IMG/VR virus record: IMGVR_UViG_3300047319_000334
Coordinates: 1-64,000 of that record
DNA: 64,000 nt
Origin: a virus
Direction: 5' to 3' (one strand)
The first letter of the stretch is position 1. Each line of letters opens with the position of its first letter. Below are positions 6,996-15,062 of the stretch, in pieces. The translations under genes and the position numbers were made by a program. The notes under the pieces are model-generated. The model was not told where the DNA came from. It saw only the letters and a list, made by a program, of their open reading frames with translations, and made no database searches.

Positions 6996-7196
6996 ATGAC
7001 GCCAGCAGACGTGATCACCATCTTCGAGCGGCTGAACATCGAAGGCCGAGCTGACGTGCCGATTGACGACGCATGCGCAGGCTTCGCGGGCTGGCTTGCG
7101 CAAAATTGGGAGAGCTTCGAGGGGGATGACCTGGCGCTGCTGACTTCTGTCGGTGCTACGTTGTGGCGGGAGGGGTTCGCCCAGAGGCGGAAATGA
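6996..7196 (+). CDS. Small acidic protein divergent from the left operon
   Basis: 66 residues, MTPADVITIFERLNIEGRADVP..., AGGAG before the ATG. Acidic, helical, no recognised domain. It is the only plus-strand gene between the left promoter and the repressor. It ends at the terminator shared with 7226-7741. Confidence 0.6.
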   Translation: MTPADVITIFERLNIEGRADVPIDDACAGFAGWLAQNWESFEGDDLALLTSVGATLWREGFAQRRK

Positions 7197-7220
7197 AAAA
7201 GCCCAGCGGGGCTGGGCTCG
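7197..7220 (-). terminator. Terminator between convergent genes
   Basis: GCCCAGC-GGG-GCTGGGC hairpin with a T-run after it on the minus strand (TTTTT), so it works best for the minus-strand gene 7226-7741. Confidence 0.65.
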
Positions 7221-7225
7221 GCGTG

Positions 7226-7741
7226 CTACTTTTTGATGTGTTCAATTGGCCTCTTTCTCCAACGCTCGGCCAGCACCTCGACATCCTGGAAAATAGTGTC
7301 AGTTCCGGAAATCTTGCGCAACTCGGCCACAAAACCAGCAGATAACCTCCAGACCTTTAGAACGTTCGAGCACTGAAGCTGCTTGTAAATCTGCTCGTCG
7401 AACGCGCCGGTGCGGATTCCGACCGCAATGAACTCGTGATTATTGAGAACCATGAGTATCGCATCGCGCTCAGCTCCGCTTCTAGCCTCCGGGGCATACT
7501 CGCTGAAGTGATTGCCCGCTCGACCTAGCTTGTAGACCAGTTTCGTGGCCTCAATGAGGTCTTTGTTAGTCTTCTGCTCTACGATTAGGTCAATCAGCGC
7601 CTTCGATCGCCCTTGTTTTCCGTTGTAATAGATGACGGCGACACCAGCGACGGCAGAAATTAAAAAGGCTCCTGTTTGTATCCAGAAGCCCCAAGTTTCC
7701 CCGAGCCAGCCGACCGTCTTCGCGATCTGCTGGCAATCCAT
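7226..7741 (-). CDS. DUF4760-like membrane-anchored protein
   Basis: 171 residues. One transmembrane helix at about residues 18-40 (FWIQTGAFLISAVAGVAVIYY) is followed by a cytoplasmic helical domain, the arrangement of DUF4760 proteins. It lies downstream of the repressor on the same strand, so it is probably expressed in the lysogen. That position is typical for superinfection-exclusion or other lysogenic genes, but the role is inferred. Confidence 0.6.
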   Translation of the reverse strand: MDCQQIAKTVGWLGETWGFWIQTGAFLISAVAGVAVIYYNGKQGRSKALIDLIVEQKTNKDLIEATKLVYKLGRAGNHFSEYAPEARSGAERDAILMVLNNHEFIAVGIRTGAFDEQIYKQLQCSNVLKVWRLSAGFVAELRKISGTDTIFQDVEVLAERWRKRPIEHIKK

Positions 7742-7975
7742 TTAGCCGTCCCAGCCTTCAAAGAATTTACCCATGGCGAGCCTCTCCTGTTGGTGACTTT
7801 GGCGGGTTGCCTCGGTCCTTCTTGCTGCTAACACTTTGACGACATCCCGGCCCAAAAGTTTAGGACGCGATGTATCAGGATGCTGATATCGGATTCTACA
7901 TCCATGGCGCCGAATGTGTGTGCATCTGTCACGGCGGCCGTCCAACGAGACCTCGTCTAGTAGTCCAAAAATGGA
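7742..7975. other. Gap downstream of the repressor
   Basis: About 230 bases without a supportable gene. Only a 10-codon frame (MGKFFEGWDG) precedes the next gene on the minus strand. No strong hairpin seen. Confidence 0.4.
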
Positions 7976-8773
7976 CTAAAGCACGCTGTCCGTCCAAACC
8001 GCACGGCCGGCGATGCGCGTCCGATCGTCGGGCGGCAGAATCTTATCGGGAAAGGTCGTCTTGTCCGGATTGTCGCTCTTGATGACCCAAACTTCCGCGC
8101 CGACCTGCGGGTGATATTCCCATACAAGGCGCTTCAATACGAGCCCATCATGCGGCATGCATATAGCGTAGACCTTGCCATCCTCGGGCTCGATATCTGC
8201 GGTATTTATGAGGACGTCACGTCCGTCCTGAATTTTTGGCCACATGCTCCCGCCTGCGGCGACAATAAGTCTCGCTGCGTTTTCTGGAACGCCCAGTTCG
8301 CGCAACTTAGAGCGCTTGAACGCCATTCCGCCCTTGACTACCACGTGGTCTTCAAACCGGCCGTTGCCGCAGGCCGCAGCGATATCTAATTGGGGCACGA
8401 AAGCGAACTCATCGGATGTTGGATTGGGTAGTTCTCCTTCATCCAGACTACCGGTGGCCACACTTTTTGATTGACCAATGTTGCCCGTGTTTGGTGCGCT
8501 GATTAATGCATCAGAAATATTGGAAATATGCTGAGAGGCAATAGCGCTCTCAAGCCCCAAGTCGAAGTAAGGGTGGTCAAGCCCGAGTGCCGTCTCGAGA
8601 TTTCTTGCTGCCCCCTCACCAAAGCCTCTTCCGTTGCGATAGGTAGCGCTTAAGAGCTGCCTGATCCGCGTTGCGTCCAGATTATGTTTCCGTGCAAATT
8701 CTGCGGCCGTTCCGTCTGCCTCTTTGTCGACAAGCTCTTGGAGCCTGTTCCGGCGATGTGCGTGGATATCCAT
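7976..8773 (-). CDS. CI/LexA-type repressor with S24 self-cleavage domain
   Basis: 265 residues from ATG 8773; longer starts would run through the operators. Residues about 8-60 form a helix-turn-helix DNA-binding region. The C-terminal S24 peptidase domain shows the catalytic Ser at about 176 (GGSMWPK) and Lys at about 214 (LVLKRL), with a likely cleavage site at AACG near 134-137. Such repressors keep the prophage silent and are inactivated by RecA filaments. It is divergent from cro across four operator-like sites. Confidence 0.85.
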   Translation of the reverse strand: MDIHAHRRNRLQELVDKEADGTAAEFARKHNLDATRIRQLLSATYRNGRGFGEGAARNLETALGLDHPYFDLGLESAIASQHISNISDALISAPNTGNIGQSKSVATGSLDEGELPNPTSDEFAFVPQLDIAAACGNGRFEDHVVVKGGMAFKRSKLRELGVPENAARLIVAAGGSMWPKIQDGRDVLINTADIEPEDGKVYAICMPHDGLVLKRLVWEYHPQVGAEVWVIKSDNPDKTTFPDKILPPDDRTRIAGRAVWTDSVL

Positions 8774-8794
8774 GGCCAAATTAAACCCGAAAAC

Positions 8795-8868
8795 TAGCAT
8801 TTGCTGTGATAGCAAATCCTATTGTTTTGCGAGCAAGTGCTTGCGCTTTGCGAGAGCAAATGCTATCG
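8795..8868. promoter_or_regulatory. Right operator cluster between repressor and cro
   Basis: Four related pseudo-palindromes: TAGCATTTGCTGT (8795-8807), GATAGCAAATCCTATTG (8808-8824), GCGAGCAAGTGCTTGCG (8829-8845), CGAGAGCAAATGCTATCG (8851-8868). The shared half-site is roughly CGAKAGC with a 4-base spacer, and the same pattern recurs at 6892-6932. The last site ends 8 bases before the cro ATG. Confidence 0.65.
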
Positions 8869-8876
8869 TTAAACCC

Positions 8877-9197
8877 ATGGATACCTTTCACACCTACTTC
8901 AAAGGACTGGCCAAGGTCGAGCGCGATGCGTTCGCCACTAAGGTCGGAACTTCCGTCGCATATCTCTGGCAGATCGCCTACAAGCAACGTCGGTGTGCTG
9001 AGTCTTTGGCCATTGAGATCGAGAAGGCTTCTGCGGGTGCGGTTCGAGTCGAAGACCTGCGTCCCGATGTCGATTGGGCCTACATCCGCAGCTCGGCGCA
9101 GTCGATCGCCGATAGCGACATTGTAGAGCGAGTCAAGGCCAGCGACGACGCCCAAAACAATCCGGGCGGAACTGTTGACGACGACAGCAAGGAATAA
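8877..9197 (+). CDS. Cro/YdaS-like regulator
   Basis: 106 residues. The first 70 (FKGLAKVERDAFATKVGTSVAYLWQIAYKQRRC...) match the YdaS/Cro-type helix-turn-helix used by lambdoid lytic-switch proteins. The C-terminal 25 residues are acidic. No ribosome-binding site lies between the operator and ATG, so the mRNA leader is very short. First gene of the rightward early operon. Confidence 0.75.
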   Translation: MDTFHTYFKGLAKVERDAFATKVGTSVAYLWQIAYKQRRCAESLAIEIEKASAGAVRVEDLRPDVDWAYIRSSAQSIADSDIVERVKASDDAQNNPGGTVDDDSKE

Positions 9198-9223
9198 GTA
9201 GTTCGGTTTCAAAGTTTTCTCAA

Positions 9224-9247
9224 AGGGGGCTTCGGTCCCCTCTATTT
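9224..9247 (+). terminator. tR1-like terminator after cro
   Basis: AGGGG-GCTTCGGT-CCCCT followed by CTATTT. Its position between cro and the CII-like gene is that of tR1 in lambda. The rest of 9198-9310 shows no gene. Confidence 0.5.
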
Positions 9248-9310
9248 GACCCCATGAGTCAGTCGTAACCCCGTTCGTAACTACATCGTATTTTTAAAAG
9301 GGAGTCTCAG

Positions 9311-9709
9311 ATGCAAACGCAATACCCCTCGCATGAGGAAGCGACAAAAGCTTTAGCGGTCGAATCGCGCGGGTTTACTCCTTCGCCCGCGCGTTTTCTC
9401 CCGAAGGAGGCAATCGCTGCCTGCGTAACTTATCGTGATGCCGTGCGTCTCGCCTGGGAGAACCGGGCCATGCGCGGCATGACGCAAAGAACGCTGGCCG
9501 AGCATCTGGAAATCCCCGGGTCTCACCTGTCGAACATGCTGTGCAAAGACGGCGTGGACGCTAACGGCAAGCCTCGCCAGGACTTGCCGGCTCGACTGAT
9601 TGCAGATTATCAACGTGTTCTTGGGAACTGGGCCGTCTCGCAGTGGATGAACAGGCAAACCCGGTTGACGATCATGGAAGAAGTAATCAACTCACAGGGG
9701 AATCTATGA
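9311..9709 (+). CDS. CII-like helix-turn-helix protein
   Basis: 132 residues. TQRTLAEHLEIPGSHLSNMLCKDG (residues about 57-80) is a helix-turn-helix, and the position right after cro is that of cII. Activation of repressor or integrase promoters is inferred. It ends 1 base before the next ATG. Confidence 0.6.
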   Translation: MQTQYPSHEEATKALAVESRGFTPSPARFLPKEAIAACVTYRDAVRLAWENRAMRGMTQRTLAEHLEIPGSHLSNMLCKDGVDANGKPRQDLPARLIADYQRVLGNWAVSQWMNRQTRLTIMEEVINSQGNL

Positions 9710-9710
9710 A

Positions 9711-9902
9711 ATGACAGATGACGAGGCGCTCCAGATTAGCCGCAAGGCTGCACAGGACGCCCGGAAGCGGGTGGGGGTAGACGATAAGGAAGCACTCGAT
9801 AAGGAGTTCGAGTCGATAGCGGAGACAGACCCGAGGGTAGCTCAGGCGTTGTCGATAGTCAGCCTGACAATCCTGGAGTCGCAGCAGGAAACGAAACACT
9901 GA
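9711..9902 (+). CDS. Small acidic early protein
   Basis: 63 residues, MTDDEALQISRKAAQDARK..., charged and helical. It is linked to the CII-like gene with no gap. Unknown role. Confidence 0.55.
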   Translation: MTDDEALQISRKAAQDARKRVGVDDKEALDKEFESIAETDPRVAQALSIVSLTILESQQETKH

Positions 9903-9969
9903 AGTAAGCGCCGGTCGGACTGGCCGGCGCCGCCACCCTGAGTAGTAGTACTAACCGCGAGGCAGGAGC

Positions 9970-10056
9970 ATGAGAGCTGTCATTTTCTTCACATCGCTGG
10001 CTTGCCTATGCGCCGTCATCGTGTGGGGCCTTTGCGAACTGATTGTGAGGCTGTAA
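9970..10056 (+). CDS. 28-residue transmembrane peptide
   Basis: MRAVIFFTSLACLCAVIVWGL..., preceded by AGGAG and ending immediately before the TTG start of the next gene. One hydrophobic helix makes up almost the whole peptide. Too small to assign. Confidence 0.45.
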   Translation: MRAVIFFTSLACLCAVIVWGLCELIVRL

Positions 10057-10911
10057 TTGATCGACTTGCCAGCACCGCCGTATCCCGCTGACACGCGAGC
10101 AAAGGGCTGGCGGTTTGAGCTCGACCTTGAACGTGTCATGCAATCAGATACGTGGGCGCTTGCATCTCCGGACCAGCGCCCGTGGCTATTGATGCTCTGG
10201 ACGGTCGCGTGGCAGCAAGTGCCGTGCGGCTCCATGCCGTCTGAGGACGCGCTGATAGCCGCTCGCCTTGGTATGAAGCCGGCAGCTTTCGGCAAGGCCA
10301 AGGACGTGCTTATGCGCGGCTGGCAGTCTGCAAACGATGGTCGCCTGTATCACTCGACGATCGTTGAGCGCGTACTGGACATGATGGGGCGCAAAGAAAG
10401 TGAGCGCAAACGCAAAGCAGAGTACAGAGCACGGATGGAAGCAGGAAGAAAGACGCCGGACCAGTCTGGAGTCCCAACTATGTCCCATGGGACAGACGCA
10501 GGACAGACATGGGAATCCGATGGGAGAGACGCTACCGGAACCGGAACCGGAACCGGTTTAAAAACCAAAAACCTTTCCGTACCTAACGGTACGGACGCCA
10601 AGGCGTCGCAGGGAATGACGGCGCACGAATCGATTTTTCGGATTGGAATTCCTTGGCTGGCAGATCGCGGCGCAAACGAGCGGAATGTTCGTTCGATGCT
10701 TGGCGGTGCTGTCAAGCAGCTTGGCGACGACGGTGCGTGGGGGCTCATGCAGGACTGCATGCGCGAACAGCCAGTAGAGCCGGTGGCTTGGATGGCGGCA
10801 GCGCTAAACGCCCGCCTGCCTGCTGGCAAGGGCAAAGGAAAGCAGAGCCGCCACAGCGGTTTTGACAAGGTTGACTACCGGGATGGAGTGAGCGATGACG
10901 GCAGTTTCTGA
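10057..10911 (+). CDS. Replication initiator-like protein (O-type position)
   Basis: 284 residues starting at TTG 10057 directly after the previous stop. Residues 20-100 form an N-terminal domain like DUF1376-type phage replication proteins (FELDLERVMQSDTWALASPDQRPWLLMLW). A basic linker (KESERKRKAEYRARME) and a Thr/Gly low-complexity stretch follow. It overlaps the DnaC-like loader gene, so initiator plus helicase loader is the likely pair. The gene contains a candidate origin at 10534-10594. Confidence 0.6.
   Translation: MIDLPAPPYPADTRAKGWRFELDLERVMQSDTWALASPDQRPWLLMLWTVAWQQVPCGSMPSEDALIAARLGMKPAAFGKAKDVLMRGWQSANDGRLYHSTIVERVLDMMGRKESERKRKAEYRARMEAGRKTPDQSGVPTMSHGTDAGQTWESDGRDATGTGTGTGLKTKNLSVPNGTDAKASQGMTAHESIFRIGIPWLADRGANERNVRSMLGGAVKQLGDDGAWGLMQDCMREQPVEPVAWMAAALNARLPAGKGKGKQSRHSGFDKVDYRDGVSDDGSF
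10534..10594. repeat. Candidate replication origin inside the initiator gene
   Basis: Four hexamer repeats ACCGGA x3 plus ACCGGT (10534-10557) are followed by an A-rich stretch (ttaaaaaccaaaaacc) and a 7-bp inverted repeat CCGTACC-taac-GGTACGG (10577-10594). Repeats, AT-rich DNA and a location within an O-like gene resemble lambdoid origins. The short repeat unit is unlike classical iterons. Confidence 0.35.
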
Positions 10912-11677
10912 AATTTCGCGGATGACGCGTGAAGGCCAGTGCGATAAGCACGGAGCGTTCGAGGAATCCGGCATGACGTTGCCAGTCGCCAGCAAGCGGA
11001 CGATCTGGAGTGGTTGCCCGCAATGCGGCGCGGAGGCGCGAATCGTTGAAGAGCAACGACGTGTCGCGGAAGAGGAAGAACAACGCCAGCGTCGCATGGA
11101 ACAACGCTTGAGCATGTCCGGCATTCCGCAGCGCTTCCGCGATCGTACCTTCGACAACTTCATTGCCGATACCGAACCGAAGCGCCACGCGTTGGCTGTC
11201 GCAGTCGAGTTCGCCGCCGAATTTTCAGATCACTATGAGCGCGGTACGACGGTGATCTTTTCGGGCAAGCCCGGAACTGGCAAGAGCCATCTCGCCCTGG
11301 CCGCTGCAATGTCCGTCATGAAGTCGAAAACGGCGCTCTACATCAACGCGCTGGATCTTATCCGCATGGTGCGTGACACATGGCGCCGCGACTCGGAAAT
11401 GTCCGAAGTGAATGTGCTGAACGAGTTGAGCACGGTCGGCCTGCTTGTAATTGACGAGATCGGCGTCCAGTACGGCACGGATGGCGAGCAGGTGATTTTG
11501 TTCGACGTGCTGAACCGCCGCTACCGCGATCTGATGCCGACGATCCTGCTCACGAATCTGGGCAAGGCCGGCATGAAAGAGTTTCTAGGTGAACGCAGTT
11601 TCGATCGCCTTCGTGAGGGCGGAATCTGGGTTGCATTCGATTGGGAGTCGCACCGCGGAACGAGGAAGGCAGCATGA
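10895..11677 (+). CDS. DnaC/IstB-type helicase loader ATPase
   Basis: 260 residues. Residues about 16-45 hold an N-terminal Cys pair (CDKHG...CPQC, zinc-like). The Walker A motif is GKPGTGKSH near 125 and Walker B is LLVIDEIG near 188, followed by sensor 1 TILLTN. This is the layout of phage DnaC-like loaders that place the host DnaB helicase at the origin. It overlaps the initiator gene by 17 bases and the next gene by ATGA. Confidence 0.85.
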   Translation: MTAVSEISRMTREGQCDKHGAFEESGMTLPVASKRTIWSGCPQCGAEARIVEEQRRVAEEEEQRQRRMEQRLSMSGIPQRFRDRTFDNFIADTEPKRHALAVAVEFAAEFSDHYERGTTVIFSGKPGTGKSHLALAAAMSVMKSKTALYINALDLIRMVRDTWRRDSEMSEVNVLNELSTVGLLVIDEIGVQYGTDGEQVILFDVLNRRYRDLMPTILLTNLGKAGMKEFLGERSFDRLREGGIWVAFDWESHRGTRKAA

Positions 11678-11832
11678 CCCCCGCCCAACTCTCCGAAGTA
11701 CTAGACGAAATCGCAGGGTGGCCGTTAGCCGATCGACGCGCCTACATCGCCAATCTGGCGATGACGAATGCGGAAGAGGCGGAACAGGTGAAAGACGGGT
11801 TGAAGAGGCTGTGGGAGGCGAAGAACAAATGA
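11674..11832 (+). CDS. Small helical protein
   Basis: 52 residues, MTPAQLSEVLDEIAGWPLAD..., four-base overlaps at both ends. The pattern LADRRAYIANLAMTNAEEAEQVKDGLKRLWE suggests a two-helix protein. Unknown. Confidence 0.6.
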   Translation: MTPAQLSEVLDEIAGWPLADRRAYIANLAMTNAEEAEQVKDGLKRLWEAKNK

Positions 11833-12266
11833 ACGGAATCACTTTCACGATCCCTGGTGTGCCGGTCGGCAAGGGGCGTCCGAAATTCTCGCGTCACGGC
11901 TCGCACGTGATGGTGCGCACGCCCGAGAAGACAGCGAACTACGAGAACCTCGTCAAGCTCGCTGCTGCTGAAGCGATGGCCGGCGCCGTACCGATGCAGC
12001 GCCCTGTCGCCCTGCTCCTGACCATGCACATGCCAATCCCCGCGAGCTGGTCCAAGAAGCGCCAGGAACTGGCCGTGCGTGGGTTGATTGGCGCGACAGT
12101 GAAGCCGGACCTGGACAACGTCTGCAAGGCGATTGCCGACGCGATGAACGGAATCGTCTACAGCGACGACAAGCTGATCGTGAGCGCAACCATCGTCAAG
12201 CAATACGGAACCGTTCCGCATGTTGCGGTGCGGGTTCAGGAATATGCAGAGAAGGAGGCCGCATAA
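11829..12266 (+). CDS. rusA: RusA-type Holliday junction resolvase
   Basis: 145 residues. It begins with the typical beta strand (ITFTIPGVPVGKGRPKF) and contains KPDLDNVCKAIADAMNG...YSDDK, the acidic cluster that binds metal in RusA. RusA cuts four-way junctions during phage recombination and replication. The longer frame upstream overlaps DnaC; ATG 11829 is in ATGA overlap with the previous stop. Confidence 0.9.
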   Translation: MNGITFTIPGVPVGKGRPKFSRHGSHVMVRTPEKTANYENLVKLAAAEAMAGAVPMQRPVALLLTMHMPIPASWSKKRQELAVRGLIGATVKPDLDNVCKAIADAMNGIVYSDDKLIVSATIVKQYGTVPHVAVRVQEYAEKEAA

Positions 12267-12575
12267 ATGTCCCGTCAAATCCAACCACGCGCAGTCGAGT
12301 TTCTGGCTGATCACCCGTACGGCGCGCACATATGGCAACTGGCCGAATACCTCGGCTCGAGCGTCGACACCACCATTCTGGCGCTGCGCCGCATGCAGGT
12401 CCGCGGCGAGGCTGTCATGACGCTGGATGCCGACATGCTGGCCAACACGGTCTGGTCGCTTCCGGCTAAGGCGACTCCGCCGATTTTCAAGGCGATGGAA
12501 ACGTTGACGGCCATGCAGGTTGCCACGATGCAACAACTTAAGAGCGCAAACAAACGGGAGGCCGTATGCGCATGA
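12267..12575 (+). CDS. Winged-helix-like small protein
   Basis: 102 residues. HIWQLAEYLGSSVDTTILALRRMQVRGEAV is a helix-turn-helix/wing pattern near residues 17-47, so DNA binding is likely. It overlaps the next gene, which carries two similar modules. Confidence 0.55.
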   Translation: MSRQIQPRAVEFLADHPYGAHIWQLAEYLGSSVDTTILALRRMQVRGEAVMTLDADMLANTVWSLPAKATPPIFKAMETLTAMQVATMQQLKSANKREAVCA

Positions 12576-13120
12576 TCGTTTCCCAGATCAAGTCAATCAA
12601 GACAGCGATCGACCTGTTGAATCAATGTGGTCCGCTGACGCTGATCCAACTGTCGAGACTCGCCAAGCATCCGAATCCGTCACGCCTGACGCGGTATTTG
12701 GTTCAGAACGGCTACGCAGGCCTTCTGCCGACCTATCCCATAAAGGCAGTCGCCACCGGGCGAGTGTTTGAAATGCCAGAACTGACGAAAACCATGATCG
12801 AAGTTCTGGCCGAGCTCAAGCGCCTTGGGCCTTCGTCGTCCGTCGACATTGCCAAGAAGATCGGCAAGACCCGCGAGACCGTTGACAGCTTCCTGCGCCA
12901 AGGCCGCGAAATGGACTTGTGCCACGTCAGCGGCGATCGGCAAAGCGAGTTCGCCGCCAACATGCGCGTCTATGTCTGGACGGCAGGCCCGGGAGAGAAC
13001 TTCGTCCGCGAGAAGTGCTCTGCCGGCCGGCCGCCGAAATCCGTCGCACCGGCGACAACAGTCATGACGAGCGCGCGGCGTGATTCTCTGACAGAGGCAT
13101 TTTTCGGGAGAGCAGCATGA
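12566..13120 (+). CDS. DNA-binding protein with two helix-turn-helix modules
   Basis: 184 residues. Two HTH-like units lie at about 20-45 (LTLIQLSRLAKHPNPSRLTRYL) and 85-110 (SSVDIAKKIGKTRETVDSFLRQ). The basic C-terminus has GRPPKS. Possibly a replication or transcription regulator of the middle region. Confidence 0.55.
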   Translation: MRMIVSQIKSIKTAIDLLNQCGPLTLIQLSRLAKHPNPSRLTRYLVQNGYAGLLPTYPIKAVATGRVFEMPELTKTMIEVLAELKRLGPSSSVDIAKKIGKTRETVDSFLRQGREMDLCHVSGDRQSEFAANMRVYVWTAGPGENFVREKCSAGRPPKSVAPATTVMTSARRDSLTEAFFGRAA

Positions 13121-13302
13121 CCTGGAAAACCTGCGCAACGCCGCCAGAGCGCGACGGGCTATACGAGGTTCAGTGCCTCTTTCCAGATGGCGAGCCACTG
13201 ACGGAGCCGGAGGTTCTGAAGTGGGAAGGAAGGTGGATCGGGAGTTTCGGGCTGGAAGTGATGCCGTATGACAGGTACAGAGAAATCGGGGGTGGGGAAT
13301 GA
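13117..13302 (+). CDS. Small DUF551-like protein
   Basis: 61 residues, MTWKTCATPPERDGLYEVQC...; the WKTCATPPE...Y.V...W.G.W pattern resembles short DUF551-type phage proteins. ATGA overlaps both sides. Confidence 0.5.
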   Translation: MTWKTCATPPERDGLYEVQCLFPDGEPLTEPEVLKWEGRWIGSFGLEVMPYDRYREIGGGE

Positions 13303-13970
13303 AAAAGTCGTGGCCACCAGAGGATCTCGCATTGCTCGAGCGCGAATATCCGAATACGCATACGCCGACATTGGCAAGGCAAATGGCTCGCACGCCCTCT
13401 TCCGTCTATCAAAAGGCTCTCGGCATGGGGCTGAAGAAGTCAGCAGAATACCTTGCTAGTCCGCAGGCCGGTCGAACGGACGGCAAGCGTGGCGGCCAAT
13501 CGCGGTTCAAGCCGGGACACAAGACGTGGAATGCCGGCATGAAGGGTTGGTCGCCAGCAGGAACGGAAGCGACCCGTTTCAAGAAAGGCGAAATGCATGG
13601 AGCCGCCCAGCACAACTATGTGCCTATCGGCTCCTACCGCGTCAGCAAGGATGGCTACCTCGAGCAAAAGACAAATGACGATCACCCTACGCCGGCACGT
13701 CGGTGGGTTGGCGTTCATCGTCTTGTATGGGAAGCCGCAAACGGCCCCATCCCGCGCGGACATGTCGTGTGTTTCATGCCAGGCAGAAAGACCAGCGACG
13801 TCGACAAGATCACGCTCGACGCACTTGAGATGGTCAGCCGTGCCGAACTGGCCCGACGTAACCACCCCGTTTCGCGGTCACCCGAGCTGGCGAAACTTGT
13901 TCAGTTGAAGGGCGCTATCACGCGCCAGATTAACCGGATCGCCCGCGAGGCACAGGAGAAGCAATCATGA
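13299..13970 (+). CDS. HNH homing endonuclease with N-terminal DNA-binding domain
   Basis: 223 residues. Residues 1-40 resemble a SANT/Myb-like HTH (WPPEDLALLEREYPNTHTPTLARQM). Then comes a basic linker (KRGGQSRFKPGHKTWNAGMKG). VGVHRLVWEAANGPIPRGHVVCFMPG is the HNH core, with Phe where the second conserved residue of classical HNH is often His/Asn. Probably a selfish or packaging-associated nuclease. It overlaps both neighbours. Confidence 0.7.
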   Translation: MKKSWPPEDLALLEREYPNTHTPTLARQMARTPSSVYQKALGMGLKKSAEYLASPQAGRTDGKRGGQSRFKPGHKTWNAGMKGWSPAGTEATRFKKGEMHGAAQHNYVPIGSYRVSKDGYLEQKTNDDHPTPARRWVGVHRLVWEAANGPIPRGHVVCFMPGRKTSDVDKITLDALEMVSRAELARRNHPVSRSPELAKLVQLKGAITRQINRIAREAQEKQS

Positions 13971-14254
13971 GCACGATTACGGATATGCGCGAACACCTGA
14001 TGGAAACGCTTGCCGCGTTGCGCGACCGCGATAACCCGATGGACGTCGACCGTGCGCGCGCCGTTGCCCAGGTGGCCGGAGTGTTGGTCGATAGCGCGAA
14101 GGTCGAGGTCGATTACATCAAGGCGACCGGAGCGGAAGGAGATTCACTCTTTATCTCTCCACTGAATAGCGATCCGGGGCGCCTGTTGGGGGGAGCTGAA
14201 AGCAAAGGAACGATTCTGCCGACAGCAAATGGCTTTGTTCACCGGATGAAGTGA
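13967..14254 (+). CDS. Small phage protein
   Basis: 95 residues. The N-terminus MSTITDMREHLMETLAALRDRDNPMDVDRARAVAQVAGVLVDSAKVEVDYIKAT is a familiar early-phage helical module of unknown function. The C-terminus is Gly/Ser rich. Confidence 0.6.
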   Translation: MSTITDMREHLMETLAALRDRDNPMDVDRARAVAQVAGVLVDSAKVEVDYIKATGAEGDSLFISPLNSDPGRLLGGAESKGTILPTANGFVHRMK

Positions 14255-14266
14255 TTGGAGCCACAT

Positions 14267-14461
14267 ATGACCACCCTAGCCGCCCCCACCCAACTCGTAA
14301 TCGGTCTCAGCCACCGCGAAATGATCGACCTAATGGCAAACGCCGGGATCTTTTGCAGCGTAGACAAGTTCGCTCGAATCCTGCAGGACGCACAGCGTCG
14401 CGCTCTCGCCCACACCACGGAGAAGGAAGAGAAGGAGATCGCAAATGAAGTTGCTCGTTAA
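14267..14461 (+). CDS. Small protein, unknown
   Basis: 64 residues from ATG 14267 (TTGGAG upstream). SHREMIDLMANAGIFCSVDKFARILQDAQRRAL suggests helices. It overlaps the next gene by 17 bases. Confidence 0.55.
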   Translation: MTTLAAPTQLVIGLSHREMIDLMANAGIFCSVDKFARILQDAQRRALAHTTEKEEKEIANEVAR

Positions 14462-15062
14462 ACCGCTGCTGCGACTCCATGAGAGCGCCCGCAGCACGCC
14501 CTACTACGATCTGCCGGGTTACATGCTTCGCGACTGGGTTCTCGGCTATCGCAGCCCAGAGCGCAATGGCGATAACCCGCTGTGGAAGGCAGGCTTCAGC
14601 CCGAAGTCGTCGGCGCTTTACCGCTGGCTCTGCCGCAACGTCGCTATCCGCGCCCATACGATCCTGCGCAGCGATTCGGATCGCCATCTCCACGATCATC
14701 CGGCGTGGTCGCTGTCGATCGTTCTGGACGGCGGGTATTGGGAGGTGTTCGAGCCAACATCGTGGGCTGTCCAGCACGATGCCACCTATCGGCATCTCCT
14801 GAAGTGCATCGGCCAAGGAATGATGAATCACCACGATGCATGGGACCGTGACTTCTGCCAGCAATTCGGCATCTTCTGGCGTGGTCCGGGAGCAATCGTG
14901 TTCCGGCGCGCGAACTGTTTCCACCGCTTGATTTTGCCAGAAGGAACCATGGCCCGCTCGATCTTCACTATGGGCAAGAAGAGCAACGCTTGGGGCTTCA
15001 AGACGCCGGAAGGCAAAGTCTACTGGCGCACCTATCTCGGACTGGACAAGGAGCAAGCATGA
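14445..15062 (+). CDS. Cupin-like phage protein
   Basis: 205 residues. RHLHDHPAWSLSIVLDGGYWE (about 86-106) and the later FHRLIL are a cupin-type metal site (HxHxP, then His). Homologues occur among small metabolic genes of Burkholderia and pseudomonad phages. Substrate unknown. It overlaps the dNMP kinase start. Confidence 0.65.
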   Translation: MKLLVKPLLRLHESARSTPYYDLPGYMLRDWVLGYRSPERNGDNPLWKAGFSPKSSALYRWLCRNVAIRAHTILRSDSDRHLHDHPAWSLSIVLDGGYWEVFEPTSWAVQHDATYRHLLKCIGQGMMNHHDAWDRDFCQQFGIFWRGPGAIVFRRANCFHRLILPEGTMARSIFTMGKKSNAWGFKTPEGKVYWRTYLGLDKEQA

